NCBI GenBank assembly: GCA_002403205.1
Contig: DHHJ01000002.1
Span: forward strand, 1-22,187
DNA: 22,187 bases
Direction: 5' to 3'
Origin: Anaerolineaceae bacterium UBA4775
GTDB taxonomy: Bacteria > Chloroflexota > Anaerolineae > Anaerolineales > Anaerolineaceae
Both the position numbers and the translations under genes were made by a program. The notes beneath the pieces are model-generated. The model saw only the letters and a list, made by a program, of their open reading frames with translations, had not been told where the DNA came from and searched no databases. Each line of letters begins with the position of its first letter. The stretch's first letter is position 1. Positions 13,493 through 21,859 of the stretch are shown piece by piece.

Positions 13493-14629
13493 CTATTCAC
13501 AACTGTTGTTGAGATGTTCCTCAAATGTGATCGCAAAATTATGGCGGCCTGATCCATCACAAGCAGCCCTGAAATAGAAATATGGTGTTTCAGCAGGGAA
13601 GGCCACCGCCCGGAGTGAACCCAGGTCAGGGTTGCTGATCGGTCCGGGCGGTAATCCTTGCTGCCGATAGGTGTTGTAGGGCGATTCAACCGCCAGATCC
13701 GCAATCCACAGGGGTGATTTCCACCAGGATCCTGTGCTTTCGTCAAACCCAAGCGCATACTGCACGGTCGGGTCGGTTTCCAGGCGCATGCCCTGGGCCA
13801 GCCGATTATAGAACACCGAGGCGATCAACGGCTTTTCTTCAGCGACAACAGCCTCTTTTTCAACAATAGAGGCCAAATTCACAGCCTCAACCAGGCTGAG
13901 CCCCTGGCGGGCAAAACCTTCAGTTAAGGTCTCATCGACCTGCGCAGTAAAGTTGCTCAGGATCATCTCCAGCAGTTCATCCAAGCCCGCTTCCCTCGGA
14001 AGAACATACGTGCCCGGAAACAAAAATCCTTCCAACGATGGCAGGCTTTCCACCGGTAAATACGCCAGGTGGTATGCCGATGGCGCGTAAGCAACAGCAA
14101 TGAACGCCTCAGCGGATACGTCTAAACCGCTTCTGGCAACGTTCGTTGCCACCTCTTCGATGCGCCAGCCGGGCAAGATCGTGATCACAGCGTCCCTGGC
14201 TGTCGCATCCAGCAGCTCGGCAGCAATTTGAACAGGCGACATGGTTGCGTTCAACGAAAACACACCGGATTTTACCGTCCGGTCCAAACCCGTATAGACC
14301 AGGTAAGTCCGCATCAATTCCGCATCCTGGATCAGCCCGGCCTTTTCAAGCCGCAGGCAGATCATCGCTACCGATTCACCCTCGCCAACCGGAAAACTTT
14401 GCTCAACGCCCAGCCCAGCCATTGGGTTGAGCAGGGTGTTACGATTAAAAAACAGCTCAAGCGGGTAAATGATGCGCTGTGAGAGGGACAAATTGGGTGT
14501 TGGCTCACCAAATGTTGCCCGCACCGAATTTGCGATCAATAAATAACCGCCCACAAATCCCACGCCCACCACGAGCATAAGAATCATCAAACCAATCACA
14601 CAGGAAGTGCCTTTTTTGCGCCCACTCAT
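13493..14629 (-). CDS. mltG: Endolytic murein transglycosylase MltG (YceG-like)
   Basis: MltG cleaves nascent peptidoglycan strands at the membrane and is thought to set glycan chain ends during wall growth. The 378-residue protein starts with a positively charged tail and one membrane helix (about 11-33), then a LysM-like segment and the YceG catalytic domain. Key marks are EGFLFPGTY (200-208), the catalytic glutamate in ASIVEKEA (Glu257), LETDPTVQYALG (283-294) and SPYNTYRQQGLPPGPISNP (316-334). All are intact. Its ATG lies three bases after the ruvX stop, so it is co-transcribed with ruvX. The co-occurrence of mltG with ruvX is common in bacteria. Confidence 0.96.
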   Translation of the reverse strand: MSGRKKGTSCVIGLMILMLVVGVGFVGGYLLIANSVRATFGEPTPNLSLSQRIIYPLELFFNRNTLLNPMAGLGVEQSFPVGEGESVAMICLRLEKAGLIQDAELMRTYLVYTGLDRTVKSGVFSLNATMSPVQIAAELLDATARDAVITILPGWRIEEVATNVARSGLDVSAEAFIAVAYAPSAYHLAYLPVESLPSLEGFLFPGTYVLPREAGLDELLEMILSNFTAQVDETLTEGFARQGLSLVEAVNLASIVEKEAVVAEEKPLIASVFYNRLAQGMRLETDPTVQYALGFDESTGSWWKSPLWIADLAVESPYNTYRQQGLPPGPISNPDLGSLRAVAFPAETPYFYFRAACDGSGRHNFAITFEEHLNNSCE

Positions 14630-14632
14630 CGT

Positions 14633-15070
14633 TTATTCTACATCCTGACCTTTGATCCTGGCTTCGTTGACGATCAAAAAATCCTGCAGCATCACACTGG
14701 CAGCCAAATCGTCCAAATGCCCTTTGCGGCGCTTGCGCGCAACGCCCAGGTCAATCCGGCTCTGCACGGCAGCCCGGGTAGAACCGCTTTCATCCCACAT
14801 TTCCACCGCACACTCCGTTTTTGTGCGGATCTCATCCGCCAGCCGTTGAGATTTACGGGCTTGGTGCCCCACTTCGCCATCAGAATCCTGCGCCTGGCCA
14901 ACGACGATCACCGTAACACCTTCTTCACGGGCAATATCTGCTATTTTTTCGGCGTCCTTAGCCCGAGATTGATGGTTAACCACACACAACGGGCGTGCGA
15001 TTGTGCCTGTGGGATCGCTGATCGCCAGCCCAATGCGCTTTTCTCCAGGGTCAACCGCTAAAATTTTCAT
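14633..15070 (-). CDS. ruvX: Putative pre-16S rRNA nuclease / Holliday junction resolvase-like RuvX (YqgF)
   Basis: RuvX/YqgF has an RNase H-like fold and is implicated in 16S rRNA 5' maturation and, in some species, in resolving recombination intermediates. The 145-residue protein opens with the family signature MKILAVDPGEKRIGLAISD, has VIVVGQAQDSDGE in the middle, DESGSTRAAVQ where DERLTT is common, and ends with HLDDLAASVMLQDFL containing the C-terminal Asp pair. The conserved acidic residues are present. The open frame extends upstream to a TTG at 15190, but the additional 40 residues are not family-like and lie in the transcribed leader, so the ATG at 15070 is preferred. Only a weak ribosome binding site is visible. 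It is first in the ruvX-mltG-ppgK unit. Confidence 0.93.
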   Translation of the reverse strand: MKILAVDPGEKRIGLAISDPTGTIARPLCVVNHQSRAKDAEKIADIAREEGVTVIVVGQAQDSDGEVGHQARKSQRLADEIRTKTECAVEMWDESGSTRAAVQSRIDLGVARKRRKGHLDDLAASVMLQDFLIVNEARIKGQDVE

Positions 15071-15237
15071 CAGGATATCTTGCCTTGCATCAAATTCGTC
15101 TGGCAGACCACCATTACATAGCAGACGTTTGCATCTACCGTTGAAAATGGCTCCTGCCAGGGGTGACCATAGTACATAATTCAAAATCAAAGTACCAAAA
15201 TTTTAATCAGCAGACGGACCGCACTTCATACCACAGA
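15071..15237 (-). other. Untranslated leader region of the ruvX operon
   Basis: About 165 bases separate the predicted promoter from the ruvX ATG. The segment contains a GTCTG-G-CAGAC palindrome (15098-15108) and two further CAGACG copies (15122-15127 and 15211-15216). I see no recognisable riboswitch or RNA gene in it. Confidence 0.4.
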
Positions 15238-15267
15238 ATTATACATGATAAAGATGGCTGGAAGCAA
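15238..15267 (-). promoter_or_regulatory. Probable promoter of ruvX-mltG-ppgK
   Basis: On the minus strand a perfect TATAAT (15243-15238) is preceded at 18 bases by TTGCTT (15267-15262), a poor -35. The perfect -10 sits just past the terminator of the upstream operon, the expected place for a new transcription unit. Confidence 0.5.
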
Positions 15268-15299
15268 AAGCTCCCGGAAGGTTTGCCCTTGCCGGGAGC
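15266..15299 (-). terminator. Rho-independent terminator of the tkt-rpiB-tal/pgi unit
   Basis: GCTCCCGG (15270-15277) and CCGGGAGC (15292-15299) form a perfect eight-pair stem, with a possible inner AAGG/CCTT extension. Read on the minus strand the hairpin is followed by TTTT (15269-15266). It lies 24 bases beyond the stop of tal-pgi. Confidence 0.82.
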
Positions 15300-15323
15300 A
15301 TATAAAACTGCATGGATTCAAAT

Positions 15324-18089
15324 TTAGAAGGTCAGGGGGTCATCTTCACCCAGGTGGATTCGAATCACCCGCCGATCTCGTGCCTGTAAAGCTTCCAGGT
15401 CACCCAGCGCCTGGGCTCTTGCCAGAACACCGAACGAGAAGGGCTCACCCGGGATATCCAGGTCCTGCGCATCGTCCTGGGTGATCTGCAAGAACAGCCC
15501 GTTATTGGCACCGCCCTTATGCAGTTGACCGGTGGAATGCAGGAAGCGGGGACCAAACCCGAGCGTGGTCGCCCGGCCTGTATTGTCAAGAATACGCTGC
15601 CGGAGTGCATTCAGGCGCGCTTGGGTTTGGGCATTGCGTGGCAGGTAGGCATTGATCGCAATATAATCGCCTTCCTCTGCCAGCGCTGTAAAGGCATCAA
15701 CCACATCGGATAAGGTTTTGCATGCTGCCAGCCCGTCAAACGCGCTGCCGTACAGATTTGCGTCCTGACCCGCCCAAATCTCTTCGGGTTCCTCTAAATG
15801 ACCGCTTTCTTTGAACTGGGTCAGCTTCTTCTTCGTGCGGTCCTTGCTGTCCTGGACATCAGGCTGGTCAAAGGCGTTTACCTCCAGCAGACTGCAGGCT
15901 ATCGCCACTGCAAACTCCCATAAGTAGAATTGGGCGGCCAAATCGTAAAGGTCACCCAGTTTAATCTCGATCACGCGCTGACCTTCTGCCTTCAAAGCCG
16001 TGACCAACCCATCCTGTTCGCCATCGAACCGCAGGTAAACAAACAATCGGTCCTTGCTGTAACCTGAAGCACCCACCGGGGGCTCATCAGCGATAGGGAC
16101 AATTCCCCGCCCTTCTTTACCGCTGCTCTCAGCAACCAGTTGCTCCAACCATGCGCCTATCGGGGCAAAGGCACCATCAGCCAAAAAGGTCAGTTTATCA
16201 CGCTGCTGACCTGCACTCAACCCAATGATGATCCCTAATAACGCACCCAGGTTCTGTTCCAAAGGTTGGGTAGGTGAACACACCTCTGCCATCTGTTGGG
16301 CGCGGGCAAGAAAAGTCCTCAGGTCAATGCCCATTAACCCGGCCGGCACCAGGCCGAAATGGGTCAGCGCGGAATAACGGCCACCCACATTGGGATCGGC
16401 AGTGAACACCGCCCTGAAGCCATGTGCTTCACCCAGGCTTACCAGGTGACTGCCCGGGTCGGTGATGGCTACGAAGTGCTCAGCCCACCTCGTCCCTAAT
16501 GCATGTGCAGCCTGCTCTCTGAAATAGGCGAACAAAGCCAGGGGTTCACTGGTGGTGCCGGACTTGCTGGCCACGATGAACAACGTTTCAGGATAGACAA
16601 CCCAGGCCTCAACCTCACGAATTGCTTCAGGCAGGGTCGAATCCAGGATTCTAAGCGAAAGCCCGCCTGTGTGCTGCCCCAATACCAGGCTCATCGTTTC
16701 AGGGGCCAGGGAAGAGCCGCCCATCCCCAGAACCAGGGCTTTGGTAAACCCATCAGCACGACACTGTGCCACGAACTGGTCAATCTCCGAAACGGCCCCC
16801 AGGCTCAGGGATGGCAAATCACGCCACCCTAATCGAGTCTGAACCACCTGCTGACCTTCTGCCGAGGAGGTCCACACCGTTGGATCATTCTGGAAGACTT
16901 TTTCCACCGTCTTATCCGCTTTAAATTCACGGACTTTTGCTTTTAGATCATCTGCCAGCGAACCCAGCTCAGACACAAACTTTTGCCGTTGTGTTTCAAT
17001 AGCCTGGATCAAACCCTCAAAAGATTGGGCGAACTTGCGCACACCCTCATCTTCAAGCTCCTGGGTGATATCATCAATGGCAATGCCGAGTTCAGCCAGC
17101 AATTCAAAATCCGCCTTGGCGCGCTCGATCTCATCCGTGATCCTGATGGCCGGATCGCCATGATCAAGGTAGGCTTGTAAGGTCTCCGGGGGCACAGTGT
17201 TGACGGTGTTTTCAGCGACCAGCTCATCCACATACATGGTATCGCTATAATCCGGGTTTTTCGTGCTGGTTGAAGCCCACAAAGGGCGCTGTTTACGAGC
17301 ACCGGCTTCTTCCAAGGCTTTGAACCGGTCTGAGTCGAAAAATGAAAGGTAAGCCTGGTAGGCAAGGCGGGTGTTATCCACCGCCAACTTGCCCATCAGC
17401 GTCTGTGCTTTCTTGGCATCCGCTCCGCCAGCATCGATGACCTTTTGCAAGCGCTCATCAGCGTTGCTGTCAAACCGTGAGACGAAAAATGAGGCCACAG
17501 AGGCAATTTTTGAGATGTCTTTACCTGCTTGGTGGCGCTTTTCCAGTCCGAGCAAAAATGCATCCATCACCTTACGATAGCGCGCCAGCGAAAAGATCAG
17601 GGTGACATTCACATTGATGCCTGCTGCGATCGCTTCAGTAATGGCAGGCAGGCCTGCTTTGGTAGCAGGGATCTTGACCATCAAATTCGGGCGATCAACC
17701 TGTGACCACAGCCACTTGGCTTCCTCAATCGTTTTTTGGGTATCAGCAGCCAAATTGGGGTTGACTTCCAGACTCACATAGCCGTCTACACCCTGGCTGG
17801 CATCATAATACGGCCTGAATAGATCTGCTGCATCCTGGATATCTTTGATCGCCAGCCGATAGAAAATCTCTTCGGCATTCAATCCCGCCCAGGCCATCAT
17901 TTGCAGGTCAGCATCGTAGTCATCATCCGTTTTGATGGCTTTTTCAAAGATGCTGGGGTTAGAGGTTAAACCCAGGATCTCTCGGCGCTCAATCATCCCT
18001 GCGATCGATCCATCGCGGACCAAGGAGCGTTTCAAATTGTCATACCAAATTGATTGGCCTAATAAATTCAATTGAATTACAGTGCTCAT
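15324..18089 (-). CDS. tal-pgi: Bifunctional transaldolase / glucose-6-phosphate isomerase
   Basis: Two enzymes are joined in one 921-residue chain. Residues 1 to about 370 are transaldolase: the LTSNPSIFEKAI motif (41-52), the Schiff-base lysine in LMVKIPATKAG (Lys139), NVNVTLIFSLARY (158-171 region) and SVASFFVSR. Residues about 380-921 are phosphoglucose isomerase: GMGGSSLAPE (455-464), IVASKSGTTSEP (505-516), GGRYSALTHFG (569-579) and SSGKEGRGIVPI. Transaldolase moves a dihydroxyacetone unit between sedoheptulose 7-phosphate and glyceraldehyde 3-phosphate, yielding fructose 6-phosphate, which Pgi interconverts with glucose 6-phosphate, so the fusion joins consecutive steps. The same fusion is known in several phyla. 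The ATG lies one base after the rpiB stop, with AAAGGA about ten bases upstream inside rpiB. It is the last gene before the terminator. Confidence 0.96.
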   Translation of the reverse strand: MSTVIQLNLLGQSIWYDNLKRSLVRDGSIAGMIERREILGLTSNPSIFEKAIKTDDDYDADLQMMAWAGLNAEEIFYRLAIKDIQDAADLFRPYYDASQGVDGYVSLEVNPNLAADTQKTIEEAKWLWSQVDRPNLMVKIPATKAGLPAITEAIAAGINVNVTLIFSLARYRKVMDAFLLGLEKRHQAGKDISKIASVASFFVSRFDSNADERLQKVIDAGGADAKKAQTLMGKLAVDNTRLAYQAYLSFFDSDRFKALEEAGARKQRPLWASTSTKNPDYSDTMYVDELVAENTVNTVPPETLQAYLDHGDPAIRITDEIERAKADFELLAELGIAIDDITQELEDEGVRKFAQSFEGLIQAIETQRQKFVSELGSLADDLKAKVREFKADKTVEKVFQNDPTVWTSSAEGQQVVQTRLGWRDLPSLSLGAVSEIDQFVAQCRADGFTKALVLGMGGSSLAPETMSLVLGQHTGGLSLRILDSTLPEAIREVEAWVVYPETLFIVASKSGTTSEPLALFAYFREQAAHALGTRWAEHFVAITDPGSHLVSLGEAHGFRAVFTADPNVGGRYSALTHFGLVPAGLMGIDLRTFLARAQQMAEVCSPTQPLEQNLGALLGIIIGLSAGQQRDKLTFLADGAFAPIGAWLEQLVAESSGKEGRGIVPIADEPPVGASGYSKDRLFVYLRFDGEQDGLVTALKAEGQRVIEIKLGDLYDLAAQFYLWEFAVAIACSLLEVNAFDQPDVQDSKDRTKKKLTQFKESGHLEEPEEIWAGQDANLYGSAFDGLAACKTLSDVVDAFTALAEEGDYIAINAYLPRNAQTQARLNALRQRILDNTGRATTLGFGPRFLHSTGQLHKGGANNGLFLQITQDDAQDLDIPGEPFSFGVLARAQALGDLEALQARDRRVIRIHLGEDDPLTF

Positions 18090-18090
18090 T

Positions 18091-18552
18091 TTATTGATTT
18101 CCTTTCAAATGCTGCACTTCGATCTGTTTGATTTTTCCCACCCGTCGTAAATGGCGGGGGTCATCTGAGGGTACGGCATTTAAGAAGGCAGTCACAATGT
18201 GTGAAGCCAATTCCGGGCCGATGATCCTGGCGCCCAAGCATAGCATGTTCATTTGGTCATGCTCCACACCCTGGGCAGCCGAATAGGTATCATGGCATAA
18301 GCAGGCATACACACCCACCACCTTGTTCCCGGTGATGCAAGCACCGACACCCGAGCCGCAAATTACAACCGCCCGGTCAGCCTGACCATCCACGATTGCT
18401 TGGGCGGCCTTTGCCGTATAATCAGGATAATCCACACTTTCGGTGGAATTCGTTCCCATATCTAGCACAACATGACCGTTGGCTCGAATCACCTCGATCA
18501 CCGTATCTTTCAACGGGAAACCCGCATGGTCAACAGCAACTGCAATGTTCAT
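18091..18552 (-). CDS. rpiB: Ribose-5-phosphate isomerase B (RpiB/LacAB family)
   Basis: RpiB interconverts ribose 5-phosphate and ribulose 5-phosphate. The 153-residue protein shows VDHAGFPLK (7-15), DMGTNSTESVDYPDYT (31-46), the active-site loop CGSGVGACITGNK (Cys65 as the catalytic base), VYACLCHDTYSA (81-92) and a modified HDQMNMLCLGAR (98-109) where HNDANVLCLG is usual; the His and the second Asn remain. I chose the ATG at 18552 because AGAAGG stands five bases before it; an ATG six codons upstream (18570) has no such site. LacAB/sugar-phosphate isomerase function on another sugar is possible, but its position between tkt and tal-pgi makes the pentose pathway the best reading. Confidence 0.93.
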   Translation of the reverse strand: MNIAVAVDHAGFPLKDTVIEVIRANGHVVLDMGTNSTESVDYPDYTAKAAQAIVDGQADRAVVICGSGVGACITGNKVVGVYACLCHDTYSAAQGVEHDQMNMLCLGARIIGPELASHIVTAFLNAVPSDDPRHLRRVGKIKQIEVQHLKGNQ

Positions 18553-18612
18553 AACTACCTTCTCTCGCATTAATTCTTGTTACACATGTTCAAGCAGCTT
18601 GTAGATAAGCGC

Positions 18613-20613
18613 TTACCGCATCAGTGCTAACGCTTTCTCGATCACATTGGCCACCGTCAGGCCGTACTCAGCCATCACCACATCGCCGGGTGCGGAAGCA
18701 CCGAACTTGTCAATCCCAATCACTTTCCCCTGGTCACCAACCCAACGCTCCCATCCCAATGTGACGCCGGCTTCAACGGCCAGGCGTTTCCTGATCATTG
18801 GGGGCAACACACTTTCCTGGTAGGCTTGGGGTTGTTGGGCAAACAACTCCCAGCTTGGGAAGGAAACAACCCGCAGGTTGACGCCCTCAGCAGCCAAATG
18901 TTCACCGGCCTTAAGCACCAAATCCACCTCTGAACCCGAGGCCATTAAGATCAATTCAGGTGAATCTTCACCAAAGTCAGCCAGGACATAGGCACCCTTG
19001 GATAAGTTTTCCGCACTTGCATAAACATCACGGTCTATGATGGCTGTATTTTGCCTGGTGAGAACCAGTGCCACCGGCCCGTGGTGCTGAATGGCAAACC
19101 GCCAGGCTTGCGCAGTTTCGTTTGCATCCGAAGGCCGGATGGTGACCAAACCAGGAATAATCCGTAGGCTTGTGACGTGCTCAATCGGTTGATGGGTCGG
19201 GCCATCTTCACCAACCCCGATTGAATCGTGGGTAAACACCCAAATGCTGGGGTATTCCGACAGGGCAGAAAGGCGGACAGCGCCGCGCATATAATCTGAG
19301 AAGACCAGGAAGGTACCGCCATACGCGATCAACCCGCCATGCACAGCCATCCCGTTCACAATGGCGCCCATGGCATGCTCTCGCACGCCAAAATGCATGT
19401 TGCGCCCGTGGGGTGTGTCTGCTTGAAAATCAGGTTCCCCGTCAATCCAGGTTTTGTTGGAAGGCGCCAGGTCGGCAGACCCGCCCATGAGTTCGGGCAA
19501 AACCTTTGCCAATGCGTTGATCACCTTGCCCGAGGCAGAACGTGTGGCCACGCCTTTCTCGCTGGAAGCGAAACTGGGCAGTGCGGCTTCCCAATCTGCG
19601 GGCAATTCATTGTTCATGCGGCGCTTTAATTCGGCGGCCAGCTCGGGGAAAGCCTTCTGATAAGCTGCAAACCTTTGCTCCCATTCGGCTTCAAGTCTCT
19701 TTCCTTGGTCGCGTTTTGCCAGGAAGTGCTCGCGCACATCATCAGGGATATAGAATTTCGGCTCAACAGGCCACCCGGCGTTTTGTTTGGCCTGTTCAAT
19801 CTCCTTCCAGCCAGGCGGGGAACCATGGGCATCGGCTGTTCCTGCCACGGTCGGCAAGCCGTGCCCAATGGTGGTGCGCACCACGATCAGCGATGGTCTC
19901 GGGTCAGCTTTGGCAGCTTCCACCGCCGCAACCAAACCGTCAATGTCAAAGGGATCATCAACATGGTTGACATGCCACCCATATGCTTCAAAGCGGGCTG
20001 CCCTGTCTTCAGTGAAGGCTAACTCCGTCGAACCATCGATGGAGATGCGATTGTCATCATAAAAATAGATCAACTTGCCCAACTTGAGATGGCCTGCCAG
20101 CGAAGCCGCTTCAGAGGCAATCCCTTCCATCAAATCGCCGTCCGTGACAATGGCATAAACGTAATGGTCCACGATCTCGTGACCAGGGCGGTTAAACTCG
20201 GCTGCTAAATGCGCCTCGGCAATCGCCATCCCTACACCATTGGAAAAACCCTGCCCCAACGGGCCGGTTGTCACCTCAATGCCCGGGGTCAGGCCATATT
20301 CAGGATGACCCGGCGTGATGCTGTCCCATTGGCGGAATTGCTTCAATTCCTCAAGTGGAAGGTCAAAACCTGTCAGGTGCAGGAGGGTGTATGCCAGCAT
20401 TGAACCATGGCCACCCGAAAGCACAAAACGATCACGGTCGAACCAATTTGGATTACTTGGGTTGAACTTAAGGCTTTTCATGAAAACCGCATAGGCAATG
20501 CCGGATGCACCCATGGGTAACCCGGGATGCCCGGAGTCAGCGGTCTGGACACCATCGACGGAAACAAACTTAATCGTGTTGATCGCTTTGAAAATCAGTG
20601 AATTATCGCTCAT
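18613..20613 (-). CDS. tkt: Transketolase
   Basis: Transketolase moves two-carbon ketol units between sugar phosphates using thiamine diphosphate. The 666-residue protein has all three domains: SGHPG (27-31), GGHGSML (67-73), ITPGHPE (99-105), the ThDP-binding GDGxxxEG pattern as TDGDLMEG (157-164) with NRISIDG, the pyrimidine-domain catalytic glutamate in FGVREHAMG (Glu412), GGTFLVFSDYMR and HDSIGVGEDGPTHQP. No residue appears to be missing. The ATG at 20613 is preferred because AAAGGGA lies about eight bases upstream; the TTG/ATG pair at 20634/20631 has no ribosome binding site. The gene is followed by rpiB after 60 bases and forms with it and tal-pgi a non-oxidative pentose phosphate unit. 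Confidence 0.97.
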   Translation of the reverse strand: MSDNSLIFKAINTIKFVSVDGVQTADSGHPGLPMGASGIAYAVFMKSLKFNPSNPNWFDRDRFVLSGGHGSMLAYTLLHLTGFDLPLEELKQFRQWDSITPGHPEYGLTPGIEVTTGPLGQGFSNGVGMAIAEAHLAAEFNRPGHEIVDHYVYAIVTDGDLMEGIASEAASLAGHLKLGKLIYFYDDNRISIDGSTELAFTEDRAARFEAYGWHVNHVDDPFDIDGLVAAVEAAKADPRPSLIVVRTTIGHGLPTVAGTADAHGSPPGWKEIEQAKQNAGWPVEPKFYIPDDVREHFLAKRDQGKRLEAEWEQRFAAYQKAFPELAAELKRRMNNELPADWEAALPSFASSEKGVATRSASGKVINALAKVLPELMGGSADLAPSNKTWIDGEPDFQADTPHGRNMHFGVREHAMGAIVNGMAVHGGLIAYGGTFLVFSDYMRGAVRLSALSEYPSIWVFTHDSIGVGEDGPTHQPIEHVTSLRIIPGLVTIRPSDANETAQAWRFAIQHHGPVALVLTRQNTAIIDRDVYASAENLSKGAYVLADFGEDSPELILMASGSEVDLVLKAGEHLAAEGVNLRVVSFPSWELFAQQPQAYQESVLPPMIRKRLAVEAGVTLGWERWVGDQGKVIGIDKFGASAPGDVVMAEYGLTVANVIEKALALMR

Positions 20614-20676
20614 GTGTGGGTTCCCTTTCATCAATTAATCATATTAATCTTACCATGTTTACCTTATATATCATCA

Positions 20677-20706
20677 GTAAGACGATCTAGGCAGATCGAT
20701 CCTTAC
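20677..20706. repeat. Nested inverted repeat upstream of tkt
   Basis: CGATCT (20683-20688) and AGATCG (20693-20698) form a perfect six-pair arm around AGGC. Outside them GTAAG (20677-20681) and CTTAC (20702-20706) also pair. It lies 64 bases above the tkt start and 65 bases below the transporter stop, with no T-run in the minus direction, so an operator or leader structure is more likely than a terminator. Confidence 0.45.
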
Positions 20707-20770
20707 CATTAAAACAGTGATTTTGCTGCAAATGAGGTTAAAACAATCAACCATATCTGATGGTGTTTAA

Positions 20771-21781
20771 TCAAATCAGGTTGGAAATCAAGAATGCGCC
20801 AACCAGATAGCACAGCATACCGGCGCCCAAAAACACATAGGCACTCCGGCGAGAGCCTTTAAATTCACCGTAGACCAACCCCCACATCGACGTCCATAGC
20901 CCTGCAGTGAACCCCAACGGCCACGAGACCACTGCGCTCAGATTGCGGGTCGCAAATGTGTGGATGATGTTCCCTCCGTAATGGGCAAAACCGGCCAGGA
21001 TACCCAGCCTGTGCACTTTGAAACCGAATTGGCGGAACACTCCCCACTGCTTACGCACCGTCAGCATCGTGCCTGAAACGAGCAGAGCACCCACAAAAGC
21101 ACCCACGCACAGCACTGCCATAAAGGGCAGTGGAGCCAATCCTGCCGGTTGGGTGACCGATTTCAACCCGTAGGAAAGTCCAATCGTGTAGGCGGGCATC
21201 AGCAGCGAGGAGATCAGCAATAATAGGATCGCGCTGCGAATCTTCTTTGGGTCATTCGACAGTCCGGTGTCAATCTTGGCTGCCCTTTGCGATGCATTGC
21301 GAATCCCCCCGGCAATCATTGAGAGCACCACAGCCGCAAACAAAAAGCTGACCGAGACCACGATCCTGCCAACCGTCAAGCCCAAAGGTATCCCCCCGAT
21401 GACTGCGGAGAGCGCAGTCCCACCGATCACATTGATCGAGGCCTGAACCGGCTGGGAAATAGCCAGCCCCAACACCTGCATCACATACAGTGATAACTGC
21501 ATCCCGATCACATATAAGATGCCGCACAGGAAGGTGATAATGATGCGTGAGGGGTCAACCTGCCATACGGATTGCATATTAAGCAAAAGTTGCTTGCCAT
21601 CAAGTAGAAAACCGATCCCCCACACAATCACCAGGGACGCCGTGAATAATGTCAGGTAAAAAGCTTCCAGTGGGTAATCATCCAAATGCTTGAGCACAAT
21701 GAACCACGACCCCCACATCGATGCGGCGATCAAGCCCATACCGATGGCCAATAAATTGGGAATATTTGGGTCAAAGTTCAT
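20771..21781 (-). CDS. DMT-superfamily permease, RhaT/GRP/ureide-permease-like
   Basis: This 336-residue protein has about ten membrane helices and no signal peptide. The opening ASMWGSWFIVLKHLDDYPLE and the last third, with a GGNIIHTFA segment, SWPLGFTAGLWTSMWGLVYGE and then FKGSRR, resemble the sugar and ureide permease branches of the drug/metabolite transporter superfamily (RhaT, glucose/ribose porters, plant UPS) rather than the EamA branch encoded at 11241-12188. The substrate is unknown; a monosaccharide or nucleoside is a reasonable guess because a PfkB-type kinase lies just upstream and pentose phosphate genes lie downstream. The ATG at 21781 has GGGAGA about nine bases ahead; an adjacent in-frame TTG at 21784 is less likely. 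The gap to the kinase gene is 78 bases and holds no promoter I can defend. Confidence 0.78.
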   Translation of the reverse strand: MNFDPNIPNLLAIGMGLIAASMWGSWFIVLKHLDDYPLEAFYLTLFTASLVIVWGIGFLLDGKQLLLNMQSVWQVDPSRIIITFLCGILYVIGMQLSLYVMQVLGLAISQPVQASINVIGGTALSAVIGGIPLGLTVGRIVVSVSFLFAAVVLSMIAGGIRNASQRAAKIDTGLSNDPKKIRSAILLLLISSLLMPAYTIGLSYGLKSVTQPAGLAPLPFMAVLCVGAFVGALLVSGTMLTVRKQWGVFRQFGFKVHRLGILAGFAHYGGNIIHTFATRNLSAVVSWPLGFTAGLWTSMWGLVYGEFKGSRRSAYVFLGAGMLCYLVGAFLISNLI

Positions 21782-21859
21782 CAAATCGATCTCCCATAAT
21801 CAAATAAATCACATTCCGCATCCTGCCCAGAGGCTGAAAACAATCACGATCTCTGGACC

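Noticed and set aside
15071..15190. N-terminal extension of RuvX from TTG at 15190
   Set aside because: The extra 40 residues are unlike any RuvX, and the family signature begins exactly at the ATG at 15070.
21827..21856. CCAGAG...CTCTGG inverted repeat between the kinase and the permease as a terminator
   Set aside because: Six-base arms with an 18-base loop and no T-run on either side.
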